Source: Prevotella sp. UBA1378 (GTDB lineage: Bacteria; Bacteroidota; Bacteroidia; Bacteroidales; Bacteroidaceae). Taken from it: DNA of 19,319 nucleotides. Made by a program: the position numbers and the translations under genes. The notes under the pieces were generated by a model that saw only the letters and a program-made list of their open reading frames with translations, made no database searches and was not told the origin of the DNA. The stretch's first letter is position 1; every line of letters begins with the position of its first letter. Of the stretch, positions 8,986-17,000 are shown piece after piece. Location of the stretch: positions 12,354-31,672 of the forward strand of contig DBRC01000034.1 of the NCBI GenBank assembly GCA_002305505.1, given 5' to 3'.

Positions 8986-9089
8986 TTTGGAAGCCGGTTA
9001 TCATTGCGCTCGTTTGCATTGTCTTTATATCGGCTGATATTTCGCTGGGCGCAGGGCATCTGGCGGGAAATGTTTTTGATGGAATAGTG

Positions 9090-9599
9090 ATGGACAAACT
9101 TACCCACGAACAAAGACGCCGCAATATGGCGGCTGTGCGCTCAAGGAATACAAAGCCCGAGATGATAGTGCGGCGGTATCTCTTTGCTTGTGGTTTCCGT
9201 TACCGGCTGAATAGTGGGCGGCTGCCCGGGCATCCCGACCTTGTGCTGCGTAAGTACCGCACGTGTATCTTCGTGAACGGCTGCTTCTGGCATGGGCATG
9301 AAGGCTGCAGGCTCTCGCATTTTCCAGTAACCAATGCGGACTTCTGGGAGAAGAAAATCAACCGAAATAGGGAACGGGACATCGAAACGCAACGGCAATT
9401 GGCCGTAATGGGATGGCATTGTGTTACTGTCTGGGAATGCGAACTGGCACCGAAGAAACGGGAACAAACGCTCCGCTCGCTCGAATATACCTTGAACCGT
9501 ATTTACCTGCAAGACCACGAAATCCGGTATCCGCGGATAGAAGAGGAAAACCGGATGGAGAGGGCGGCGGAAGAGCGCAGGGAAAGCCCTCGGCAGTAG
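9090..9599 (+). CDS. vsr: Very short patch repair (Vsr) DNA mismatch endonuclease
   Basis: 169 residues, close to the family length. Vsr nicks DNA 5' of the T in T:G mismatches left by deamination of 5-methylcytosine. The start ATG 9090 gives MDKLTHEQRRRNMAAVRSRN, matching the usual Vsr N-terminus; the open frame extends upstream to 8916 but that part overlaps the glycosidase gene. Key residues align with E. coli Vsr: E24 (E25), D50 in LPGHPDLV (D51), H68 in NGCFWHGH (H69), and zinc ligands C65, H70, C73 and the Cys of VWECEL. Thr63 and His64 of E. coli are Val62 and Asn63 here. No cytosine methyltransferase is adjacent, so it is an orphan. Its stop lies 4 bp from the convergent antiporter stop. 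A weak promoter (TTTG 9013-9016, TATTTCG 9038-9044) may drive it. Confidence 0.93.
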   Translation: MDKLTHEQRRRNMAAVRSRNTKPEMIVRRYLFACGFRYRLNSGRLPGHPDLVLRKYRTCIFVNGCFWHGHEGCRLSHFPVTNADFWEKKINRNRERDIETQRQLAVMGWHCVTVWECELAPKKREQTLRSLEYTLNRIYLQDHEIRYPRIEEENRMERAAEERRESPRQ

Positions 9600-9603
9600 G
9601 GGC

Positions 9604-11043
9604 TCAGTTGGAGATAGAAAGGAGCACGTCGCCTTTTTGCAACTCTACCTGGCCGTTGGGCACGATATAACTGTTGCCCCGTTTGATCAGCATCACCAGC
9701 GTTCGTTCCGGTATATCCATCTGTGAAAGGCGGTTGCCTTTCTCCAGCATCTCCTCGGTCATTACCCACTCTTTCAGCTTGGAGCCTAACTCGTCGGGCA
9801 ATTCGATGCCGAACTCGTTGCCGTCTTTCTCTTCGGGCATATCCAATTTGAGCCATCGGGCCAGCGTGGAAATGGTAGTACCTTGTATGGATAATGACAG
9901 CAAGGTAATAAAGAACACGATGTTGAACATGATACCCGAACCTTCCACCCCGGCAATCATCGGATAGGTGGCGAAGATTATCGGCACGGCTCCGCGTAGT
10001 CCTACCCACGAAAGGAAGGCCTGGGCACGAAAGGACAGCTGGCGGAACGGCAGCAGGCATAGATAGACGCTTGCAGGGCGGGCTACGAGTATCATGAACA
10101 CGCCGATGGCCAATGCCACGACTGATACGTCGAGCATCTCCTTGGGATTGACCAGTAATCCCAGCGTGAGGAACATCACTATCTGTACAAGCCATGTAAG
10201 CCCGTCCATGAAGGTGGTCATCTCTTTCCGGAACGACAGGCGGTTGTTCCCTACCACCAGTCCGGCGATGTACACAGCCAGATAGCCGTTGCCGCGCAGC
10301 ATGTCGGTAACTGTAAAGATGATGAATACCATGCTCAGCAGGAGCACCGGATAAAGGGAGGCATTGGGAAGGTTGATGCGGTTGATTATCCATGTGCAGA
10401 GCTTGCCGCAGCCATAACCAAAGCCTGCTCCTAATGAAAACTGGAGGGCAAGGTCGCCCAGCAGCCCGGGGAACGAAAAGGATGCTCCCGACACGGCTAC
10501 TTCCATCAGGGCGATGGTAAGCATGTAGGCCATCGGGTCATTGCTTCCGCTTTCCAGCTCGAGAATGGGGCGCAAGCGGTGTTTCAGTCCTATTTTCTGT
10601 GTCCGCAGCAGGTTGAACACCGAAGCCGAGTCGGTGGATGACATGGTGGCGGCCAACAGCAGTGATACAATGAGGGACAGCTGGATGCCGAACACGGAGA
10701 AGCACGAGAGGCTGTAGATGAAAAGTCCGGTAAGCCCGGTGGTCAGCACTACCCCTATTGTAGAAAGGAGCACTCCCGGGGCAATAATCGGATGGATATC
10801 CTTGAACTTGGTGTCCATTCCGCCAGAGAAGAGGATGATACTGAGCGAGACCATTCCTATAAACTGAGCATCCTTAGGACTGTCGAACTGCAATCCCAAT
10901 CCGTCGCTTCCGAAAAACATTCCCGTGAAAAGGAACAGGAGCAGGGTAGGCACGCCGAAGCGGTAGCCCGTTTTGCTGATGACGATGCTCAAGAATATAA
11001 GGATAGAGCCTAATAAGAAAATATTCTCTGTAGTGAAAATCAT
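9604..11043 (-). CDS. CPA1-family K+(Na+)/H+ antiporter with C-terminal TrkA_C domain (NhaP2/CvrA-like)
   Basis: 479 residues. The frame stays open to 11202, but I chose the ATG at 11043 because it begins directly before the first membrane helix (TTENIFLLGSILIFLSIVIS); the upstream 53 codons have no membrane or conserved character. About 12 hydrophobic helices fill residues 5-385. Motifs of the cation/proton antiporter core are present: SSTDSASV (T137-D138), ESGSNDP (164-170, with N168-D169) and SWVGLRGAVPIIFATYP. The last 80 residues form a soluble TrkA_C (RCK_C) domain (ERTLVMLIKRG, QVELQKGDVLL), which in relatives senses nucleotides or second messengers to gate ion flux. It should export K+ or Na+ in exchange for protons across the inner membrane. 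A possible -7 element TAACTTTG on this strand lies at 11074-11081. Confidence 0.9.
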   Translation of the reverse strand: MIFTTENIFLLGSILIFLSIVISKTGYRFGVPTLLLFLFTGMFFGSDGLGLQFDSPKDAQFIGMVSLSIILFSGGMDTKFKDIHPIIAPGVLLSTIGVVLTTGLTGLFIYSLSCFSVFGIQLSLIVSLLLAATMSSTDSASVFNLLRTQKIGLKHRLRPILELESGSNDPMAYMLTIALMEVAVSGASFSFPGLLGDLALQFSLGAGFGYGCGKLCTWIINRINLPNASLYPVLLLSMVFIIFTVTDMLRGNGYLAVYIAGLVVGNNRLSFRKEMTTFMDGLTWLVQIVMFLTLGLLVNPKEMLDVSVVALAIGVFMILVARPASVYLCLLPFRQLSFRAQAFLSWVGLRGAVPIIFATYPMIAGVEGSGIMFNIVFFITLLSLSIQGTTISTLARWLKLDMPEEKDGNEFGIELPDELGSKLKEWVMTEEMLEKGNRLSQMDIPERTLVMLIKRGNSYIVPNGQVELQKGDVLLSISN

Positions 11044-11073
11044 GACCGTACTGTTTTTTTCTGGGTTTGCCGG

Positions 11074-11081
11074 CAAAGTTA
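11074..11081 (-). promoter_or_regulatory. Candidate -7 element for the antiporter gene
   Basis: Read on the minus strand this is TAACTTTG, a match to TAnnTTTG about 31 nt upstream of the start codon. No TTG lies at the expected distance, so the promoter would be weak or activator-dependent. Confidence 0.4.
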
Positions 11082-11158
11082 CGAAAAAAAGCTGATTATT
11101 CACCATTCCGGGGCAATAAATAGGCGGATAGAGGCATACAAATAGCCGGCCGATGTGG

Positions 11159-11189
11159 TTGCATGTTTCAGAAAAACATTGTACCTTTG
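11159..11189 (+). promoter_or_regulatory. Bacteroidota promoter for the serine acetyltransferase gene
   Basis: TTG at 11159-11161, exactly 20 bp, then TACCTTTG at 11182-11189, matching the TTG/TAnnTTTG consensus. The implied leader before ATG 11214 is only about 18 nt. Confidence 0.8.
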
Positions 11190-11213
11190 CAGGCGTGACC
11201 AACGGAACGGCTT

Positions 11214-12119
11214 ATGAACAAAAATGCAAATGACATACTACAGAAGAATGTAGCGATATTGTCGAAACATTCGGAGAAAGAAGAAAGCTTCATGCCTAAA
11301 AGCTCGGCACCGCTGCCGTCGGTGGAGAGCGTGCAGGAGATAGTAGGCCTGATAAAAAGCATCATCTTCAGTGATTATTTCTGCAAGCGCCAGTCTGACG
11401 AGAAGATGCGCTCGTACTACATTGGCGTGAATATGGAAGAGCTGTACAAGCTGTTGAAGACGCAGATAGCCCGGGGATTGCTCTTTTGCTGCGATTCAAA
11501 TGAGGACACGGTGCTCGGCATAGCCAAAGGACTGGCAGTGCAATTTATTGACCAACTGCCCGAAATCAAACGGTTGCTGTATACCGATGTGGAAGCCATG
11601 TACGACAACGACCCGGCAGCAACCAATTACGGCGAGGTCATCTTCTGTTACCCCGTGATGAACGCCATGACCCATTACCGCATAGCCCATGTGTTGCAGC
11701 TGATGCAGGTACCCGTCATACCGCGCATCATTACCGAACAGGCACACTCGAAGACCGGTATCGACATTCATCCGGGCGCACAAATAGGCGAATACTTCAG
11801 CATCGACCACGGCACGGGTGTCGTTATCGGCGAGACCAGTATCATCGGCAATCATGTGACGCTTTACCAAGGCGTGACGCTCGGTGCGAAGAGTTTCAGA
11901 TACGATGAAGAAGGCCACATGCTGAATGTGCCCCGCCACCCGATATTGGAAGACAATGTGACGGTGTACAGCAACTCGTCGATACTGGGGCGCATCACCA
12001 TCGGCCACGATTCGGTAATCGGCGGTAACATCTGGCTTACGAATGGCGTTCCGCCTTACTCAAAGATTCTGCAGAGCAAGGCCGTCGACGTATCGTATAC
12101 CGGGGGGCTGGGCATCTGA
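11214..12119 (+). CDS. Serine O-acetyltransferase
   Basis: 301 residues. It transfers acetyl from acetyl-CoA to L-serine, giving O-acetylserine for cysteine synthesis in the cytoplasm. The N-terminal half is helical (residues 1-175), and the C-terminal half is a left-handed beta-helix of hexapeptide repeats (TGIDIHPGAQIGEYFSIDHG to about residue 275). Catalytic residues align with CysE: D184 in IDIHP and H199 in DHGTGVVIGET; H242 in PRHPIL is the substrate-binding His. The gap between the last two is about eight residues longer than in H. influenzae CysE, as is usual for the longer EpsC-like forms. It stands alone: no cysteine synthase gene is next to it. It has its own promoter, divergent from the antiporter gene. 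Confidence 0.93.
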   Translation: MNKNANDILQKNVAILSKHSEKEESFMPKSSAPLPSVESVQEIVGLIKSIIFSDYFCKRQSDEKMRSYYIGVNMEELYKLLKTQIARGLLFCCDSNEDTVLGIAKGLAVQFIDQLPEIKRLLYTDVEAMYDNDPAATNYGEVIFCYPVMNAMTHYRIAHVLQLMQVPVIPRIITEQAHSKTGIDIHPGAQIGEYFSIDHGTGVVIGETSIIGNHVTLYQGVTLGAKSFRYDEEGHMLNVPRHPILEDNVTVYSNSSILGRITIGHDSVIGGNIWLTNGVPPYSKILQSKAVDVSYTGGLGI

Positions 12120-12148
12120 CGGGAAAACTGCCGGAATGCCCTCTGACG

Positions 12149-12661
12149 CTATTCTTTATCCGCCGGCGTAGCGTTGTCCGGTAACCGGAATCCCATGCTT
12201 GTCTCTTTCGCACGGTAGCTGGTCTGTTTCGACAAGCTGAACGAGGCTATGGTCTCCCCGGTGTCCGTATTGACGAAGGTGCCTGAAAATATCTGTATGC
12301 CTTGGAACCAGTCGATGCTCCAGTCGCGGATAACCACATTGTAGTTATCACTGTGGTAGTGGATGTAAATATTGCGGTCTCTTACGCTCCAGTCGAAATA
12401 ACTCTGATACGATGTGCCTGTACTTTGGTTCAGGTCGTATTCGTACCCCGTGCCGCCGCGTGAGAAATCGCTGTGCTGTTCGAAAGTAATCTCTGTGAGC
12501 CAACTGTTGTGCCGGCTGTCGTATCGGTTGCCTTGTATGGTGCCCACCCATGTGCCGTTCAAGTCGTATGCAATTTCCGAATCGTCGTCGCAGCTGGTCA
12601 GCGACAGCACCGATATTGCAGCCAGTAGCAGCATTGACAAGTATGTATTCATTCTCTTCAT
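12149..12661 (-). CDS. Small lipoprotein of unknown function
   Basis: 170 residues. The N-terminus has a lipoprotein signal: MKRMNTYLS, a hydrophobic core, then LTSC with Cys24 as lipidation site. The DDD right after the Cys fits the acidic signal that directs Bacteroides lipoproteins to the cell surface. The mature part is rich in Tyr, Ser and Asp with alternating polar and aromatic residues (GTWVGTIQGNRYD, WSVRDRNIYIHYHSDNYNVV, IFSGTFVNTDTGETIASFSL). This suggests a small beta-barrel, perhaps lipocalin-like, but I do not recognise a family. It has its own promoter just downstream of the permease gene, so it need not be part of that operon. Its stop lies 29 bp from the convergent serine acetyltransferase stop. 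Confidence 0.8.
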   Translation of the reverse strand: MKRMNTYLSMLLLAAISVLSLTSCDDDSEIAYDLNGTWVGTIQGNRYDSRHNSWLTEITFEQHSDFSRGGTGYEYDLNQSTGTSYQSYFDWSVRDRNIYIHYHSDNYNVVIRDWSIDWFQGIQIFSGTFVNTDTGETIASFSLSKQTSYRAKETSMGFRLPDNATPADKE

Positions 12662-12693
12662 AATACAGGTATTTTAATTGGTTTTTATTATTG

Positions 12694-12724
12694 CAAAGAT
12701 AAAGGGTCTTTCTGATTTCTGCAA
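12694..12724 (-). promoter_or_regulatory. Bacteroidota promoter for the lipoprotein gene
   Basis: On the minus strand TTG (12724-12722), exactly 20 bp, then TATCTTTG (12701-12694): a full consensus match. It sits within the 74 bp between the permease stop and the lipoprotein start. Confidence 0.85.
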
Positions 12725-12735
12725 GCGTCTTTTCC

Positions 12736-14055
12736 CTAATTCCTCGTAGGGGAATCCCTTTTTATGATTGGGGCATTCCCGCTGTCCCCCTCTTTCTTCT
12801 TCCCGAAGTCAGGGTCGATTTCCAGCATTGCACTGACGATGAACGTCAGTGAACAGGCGATCATCACGATAATGAAGAACATGCGGTAGCCTACGGCTTC
12901 TTGCAATGCCCCGGCAAAAAGGCCGGGTATCATCATGGAGAGTGCCATGAAAGCCGTGCACAGGGCATAGTGTGATGTCTTGTGCTCGCCCTGACTATAA
13001 TATATAAGGTAAAGCATATAGGCCGAGAATCCGAACCCATAGCCGAACTGCTCGATGAATACGCAGGCGTTGACCACCATCAGCTGGTCGGGCAGGGCGT
13101 AAGCCATATAGACGTAAACGATGTCGGGCAGCGTGATGGCGCATACCATCGGCCACAGCCACTTCTTCAGGCCGCCCGCGCTGGCTGCGATGCCGCCGAG
13201 GATGCCGCCGAGCGTCAGGCCGATGACCCCCACCGTGCCTTGTACCAAGCCGTATTCTGCCGGCGACAGTCCGAGGCCTCCGTTGTGCATCGAGTCGATG
13301 AGGAACAGGGCGCTTACCTTTGCCAGCAGCCCTTCGGGCATGCGGTAGAAGAGCATGAAGCCTATGCCTGCCCACACTTGCGGTTTTTGGAAAAAAGTTA
13401 CGATTGTATGTTTAAATTCTGCGAATAGGCCACGGACGTCCTTTCGCCCCTTCTCCCCGTCTTCCCTGGGGCGCGGGAGCGACCAGCTGTGGTAGAGCCA
13501 CAAGGCGATGAAGAGGCCTGTCATGAAATAAAACATCAGGCTCCACGAATAGCGGATGTTGCGCGTGATGACCTCCAGGTTGCCGGCGAGCATCACCAGC
13601 AGCCCTTGCCCCACAATCGTCGCGATGCGGTAGAATGTGCTGCGGATGCCCACGAACCATGCCTGCTGATGGTGGTCGAGCCCGAGCATGTAGAATCCGT
13701 CGGCGGCGATATCGTGGGTGGCACTGGCAAAGGCCATCAGCCAGAAAAAGGCCAGCGAGCCTTGCAGCCAATAGGGGCCGGGGATAGTGAAGGCCACGCC
13801 GCCCAAGGCTGCGCCGATGAGCAGCTGCATGCTCACAATCCACCACCGCTTGGTTCGCAGCATGTCGACGAACGGGCTCCAGAACGGCTTGATGACCCAT
13901 GGCAGGTAGAGCCATGAGGTGTATAGGGTGATATCGGTATTTGACAGTCCCAGCCGTTTGTACATTACCAGCGATATGGTCATTACGGCCACGTAGGGGA
14001 TGCCCTCGGCAAAATAGAGTGTGGGCACCCATGCCCATGGATTTCTTTGTTTCAT
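12736..14055 (-). CDS. MFS permease, AmpG-like (putative muropeptide importer)
   Basis: 439 residues with about 12 membrane helices. The N-terminus (LYFAEGIPYVAVMTISLVMY, SWLYLPWVIKPFWSPFVD) matches the AmpG/acetyl-CoA-transporter branch of the MFS, where AmpG carries GlcNAc-anhydroMurNAc peptides from periplasm to cytoplasm for cell-wall recycling. ASATHDIAADGFY in the fourth helix region is also typical. The predicted place is the inner membrane. It starts 2 bp after the stop of the 1258-residue fusion gene, so the two are co-transcribed and probably translationally coupled. The exact substrate is inferred from family resemblance; a different glycoconjugate fragment is possible. Confidence 0.85.
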   Translation of the reverse strand: MKQRNPWAWVPTLYFAEGIPYVAVMTISLVMYKRLGLSNTDITLYTSWLYLPWVIKPFWSPFVDMLRTKRWWIVSMQLLIGAALGGVAFTIPGPYWLQGSLAFFWLMAFASATHDIAADGFYMLGLDHHQQAWFVGIRSTFYRIATIVGQGLLVMLAGNLEVITRNIRYSWSLMFYFMTGLFIALWLYHSWSLPRPREDGEKGRKDVRGLFAEFKHTIVTFFQKPQVWAGIGFMLFYRMPEGLLAKVSALFLIDSMHNGGLGLSPAEYGLVQGTVGVIGLTLGGILGGIAASAGGLKKWLWPMVCAITLPDIVYVYMAYALPDQLMVVNACVFIEQFGYGFGFSAYMLYLIYYSQGEHKTSHYALCTAFMALSMMIPGLFAGALQEAVGYRMFFIIVMIACSLTFIVSAMLEIDPDFGKKKEGDSGNAPIIKRDSPTRN

Positions 14056-14057
14056 TG

Positions 14058-17000
14058 TTAATAGATTTTCTTTATTTCAGCCCCGCGGTAGTAATGCAGC
14101 AGGATTTCGTCGTATTTATAACCTTCTTCGCCCATCACGGCAGCGCCTATCTGGCACAGGCCCACGCCGTGCCCCCATCCGGCTCCCGTCAGTATGAAGC
14201 CCCCGGGTGTCTTGTCGACCACGAAAGCCGAACTGTACAGATGGCTCTCGCTCAGTGTCCGGCGTATCTCGAGCTCTTTCCCGATGATGAAGGTTTTCTT
14301 CGTGCCCACAATCTTCAGTTTGCAGATACGCCCGCTCTTGCCGCGTTCCATCGGCAGGAGGTCGGTAATGGTGCCGAAGTCGTCTTTCAGCTTTTCGTTG
14401 ACCAGTTGCGACAGTTGTTCCGCCGTATACTCCACTTTCCAGCGGTAGAAGTCGGGTGTTTCCCGGTCGAAGTCGTTCAGCACTTGCGCCAGCACGTTCT
14501 TATCCGCCGTATGGCAGAACGCCGGCGGTGCCGACCGTATCCATTTCCCGGCCTCTTCCTCGCCGGTCAGGTCGGGTAGCGGGGCCCCGCCTTTGCTGTC
14601 CCTTATCGCCAGCAGGTAGGGCTTGGGCGTATTCTCCCAGCAATACTGGAATTCTTCGGTTGCGCCGCCGCAGCATTTGCTGAAGCGTGCATCGCAGATT
14701 TCGTCGCCGTAGGTAAGTATTTGTCCGCGCGTTGCCCTCAGTGCCTCGTCTACCGTGCGGTTGCCTTGTTTCGTGATTCCTTGATAGCGCTGGCAGTGGT
14801 CGTCGGCGCATACATCGAAGATGGTATGGTCCTCCCGGTCGTACCAGCGTATCAGCTCGTCATCCTTTTTGATGAACGAGAAGAAGCTGTTGCCACCGCT
14901 CTTCATTGCTTGGCGCTTCTCCATCTGGGCGAGCAGCCACGACCGCGAGATGACGGCATGTGCCTTTAGCAGTTCGATGCTCGACGTGGCCTTCATCTCG
15001 CTTGAAATGACGCTGGCCAGGTAGCGTTCCACGGGCAGCTGGTTGATGGCGGTGATGCTGTCTGCTTCAACCACCAGGCGCAGGGCGCCGTTGAACACCT
15101 GCGTTTCCTTGCGTTCCCAGTGGAAGTTTACGCCGATGGTTACGTCGTAGAGCGAGAACGAGGCCTCGGCCGTTTCCGGCGTGAATGCCAGTTCGCGGTA
15201 TTGGTTACCGTTCCACAAGATGCCTCCTTCCGAGAATTCCACCGTCTGGTCGCCTGTTATCTTGGCACCTTTCGCCATATACGGCGTGTTCAGCGCGAAG
15301 TGTATCTTCTGTCCGCTCACGATGCCTACCGCTACTTGCGGTTCTTCGCTCCGCACCTTTGCGCGCTGTGGCTTGAATACCGGATGGTTCAGCCGGTCGA
15401 TGATACATTTCACGTCGTCGTCCGTCAGTGAGATTTCCTTCAATATCCCGAATGCGTCTTCGGGTGTCAGCCGCTCAAAGTCTTCCTGCCGCGGCGTGAT
15501 AATGAGGCCGCCCATGTCGATGGCTCCCGGACTGATGATATACTGTTTGTCGCCTTCGGCCGTGTAGCAGTCGGGGCGGTGCTTGCGGCGCGGGAACACC
15601 ACCGACAGGTAATCGTCGCCATTGCGCCACGCAACGATGTTCATCATCGGTTCGGGTCGGTCGTGGGATGCCCGTCCGTTCCCGTCCTGTGGTTGCTGGA
15701 GCCCGTCCAAGGCCTGGTACAGTCGGCGGAAAAGTTGTCCGTCGGCTTCCTGCGTCCGTGTCTTGATGAGGAATGCCGTGCATGGATAGTCGGCTACGAG
15801 CCAGATGCCTCTGTCTTCGCCGTGTACAGCCACGGGCTGCAGGTTGCGGCACAACCGCTGCCATGCCGTTTGCAGGGGTAGCACACCGCTGGTGCCGGCT
15901 TGCAGGTGGGCATGGTCGGGAGCCGACGCGCCGCACTGCGGACCGTTATAGAGCACCGTTACCTCCGGGTAATCGTGCAGCAGGCGGTGGATTTCGGGAT
16001 ACATCGTTTTGATTTGCTGTGGCTGATGGCGCAGCGACGGTATCGTGAAATGGGTGGGAAGGATAGGGAACGGATTGACCAGCAGTTCGTATTTGCCGTC
16101 GATGGTGCGCTTCATCTGTTCCTCCGGGCGGTTCCGGTCGCAGAGGAAGCACGGGCGCTCTGCTACCGACCGGCTGTCGAGCTTGGCACCGGTCGACACC
16201 ATGCGTGCCGGGTTCCATTGTGCCTTGATGACGAACGAGTCGCCCACGATCTCGCGCGTCTTCGCATTCTGCAAGTCGCGGTAGCGCTGCCTCGCCACAT
16301 CCCATGTTTCAATCTGGCGGTTGAAGAAACGTTGCAGTTGACTGTCGGTCATAATGCTCTTCTTGCCTTGCAGCATTTGCTGGCGTGCTTGTACCTCGAG
16401 AGTGCGTAAGCGGTCTTTGTATAAGTTGTTCGCATTGATTTTCTCGATGGTCAGCGCAGCGTCGCTGTTTCCGCCCCACCGCCGGCAGAGGTACAGCTCG
16501 CTATAGATGCGGCCGATACGGTAGCGGCGCGAGAAGATTAGTCCCATCGCATAATCCTCGCCGTACGAGGTGTTAGGAAACTGTATCTGCCTGAGCAGTG
16601 GGGTGAAGAAGGCGCGCGGCGCTCCCAGCCCGTTGATGCGCAGGGCGTTGTTAGGCCCGTTTTCATCAGTCCATTCCTTGTGGGCGATGAGTCCGGGCGG
16701 CAGCGTGTTCAGTTCGAAGTCGCACATACGGTACGAGCCCACTATCATAGCGGCTTTCTGCTGGTGGAAGGCGTTGACGATGGTTTGCAGCGTATGGGGC
16801 GACGAGTAGAGGTCGTCGGAGTCGAGCTGTACGGCGAATCGCCCGCAGCGTTCGTCGTTCACGGCCATGTTCCAGCATCCTCCTATGCCGAGGTCGCCGC
16901 GTTCTGGCACGATGGTTACGAGCCGTTCGTGGTCCAGCTCCTTTAGTATTTCCGCTGTGCCGTCGGTCGAGTGGTTGTCCACCACGATGACGTTATACTT

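Noticed and set aside
9585..9604. Hairpin AGCCC/GGGCT between the convergent vsr and antiporter genes
   Set aside because: The stem is only 5 bp with a 10-nt loop and no proper T-run on either strand; too weak to call a terminator.
11044..11202. N-terminal extension of the antiporter frame by 53 codons
   Set aside because: It covers the intergenic promoter region and the extra residues are neither membrane-like nor conserved-looking; ATG 11043 precedes the first helix.
12110..12141. Inverted repeat GGGCAT/ATGCCC after the serine acetyltransferase gene
   Set aside because: A 20-nt loop and no T-run make it an unlikely terminator.
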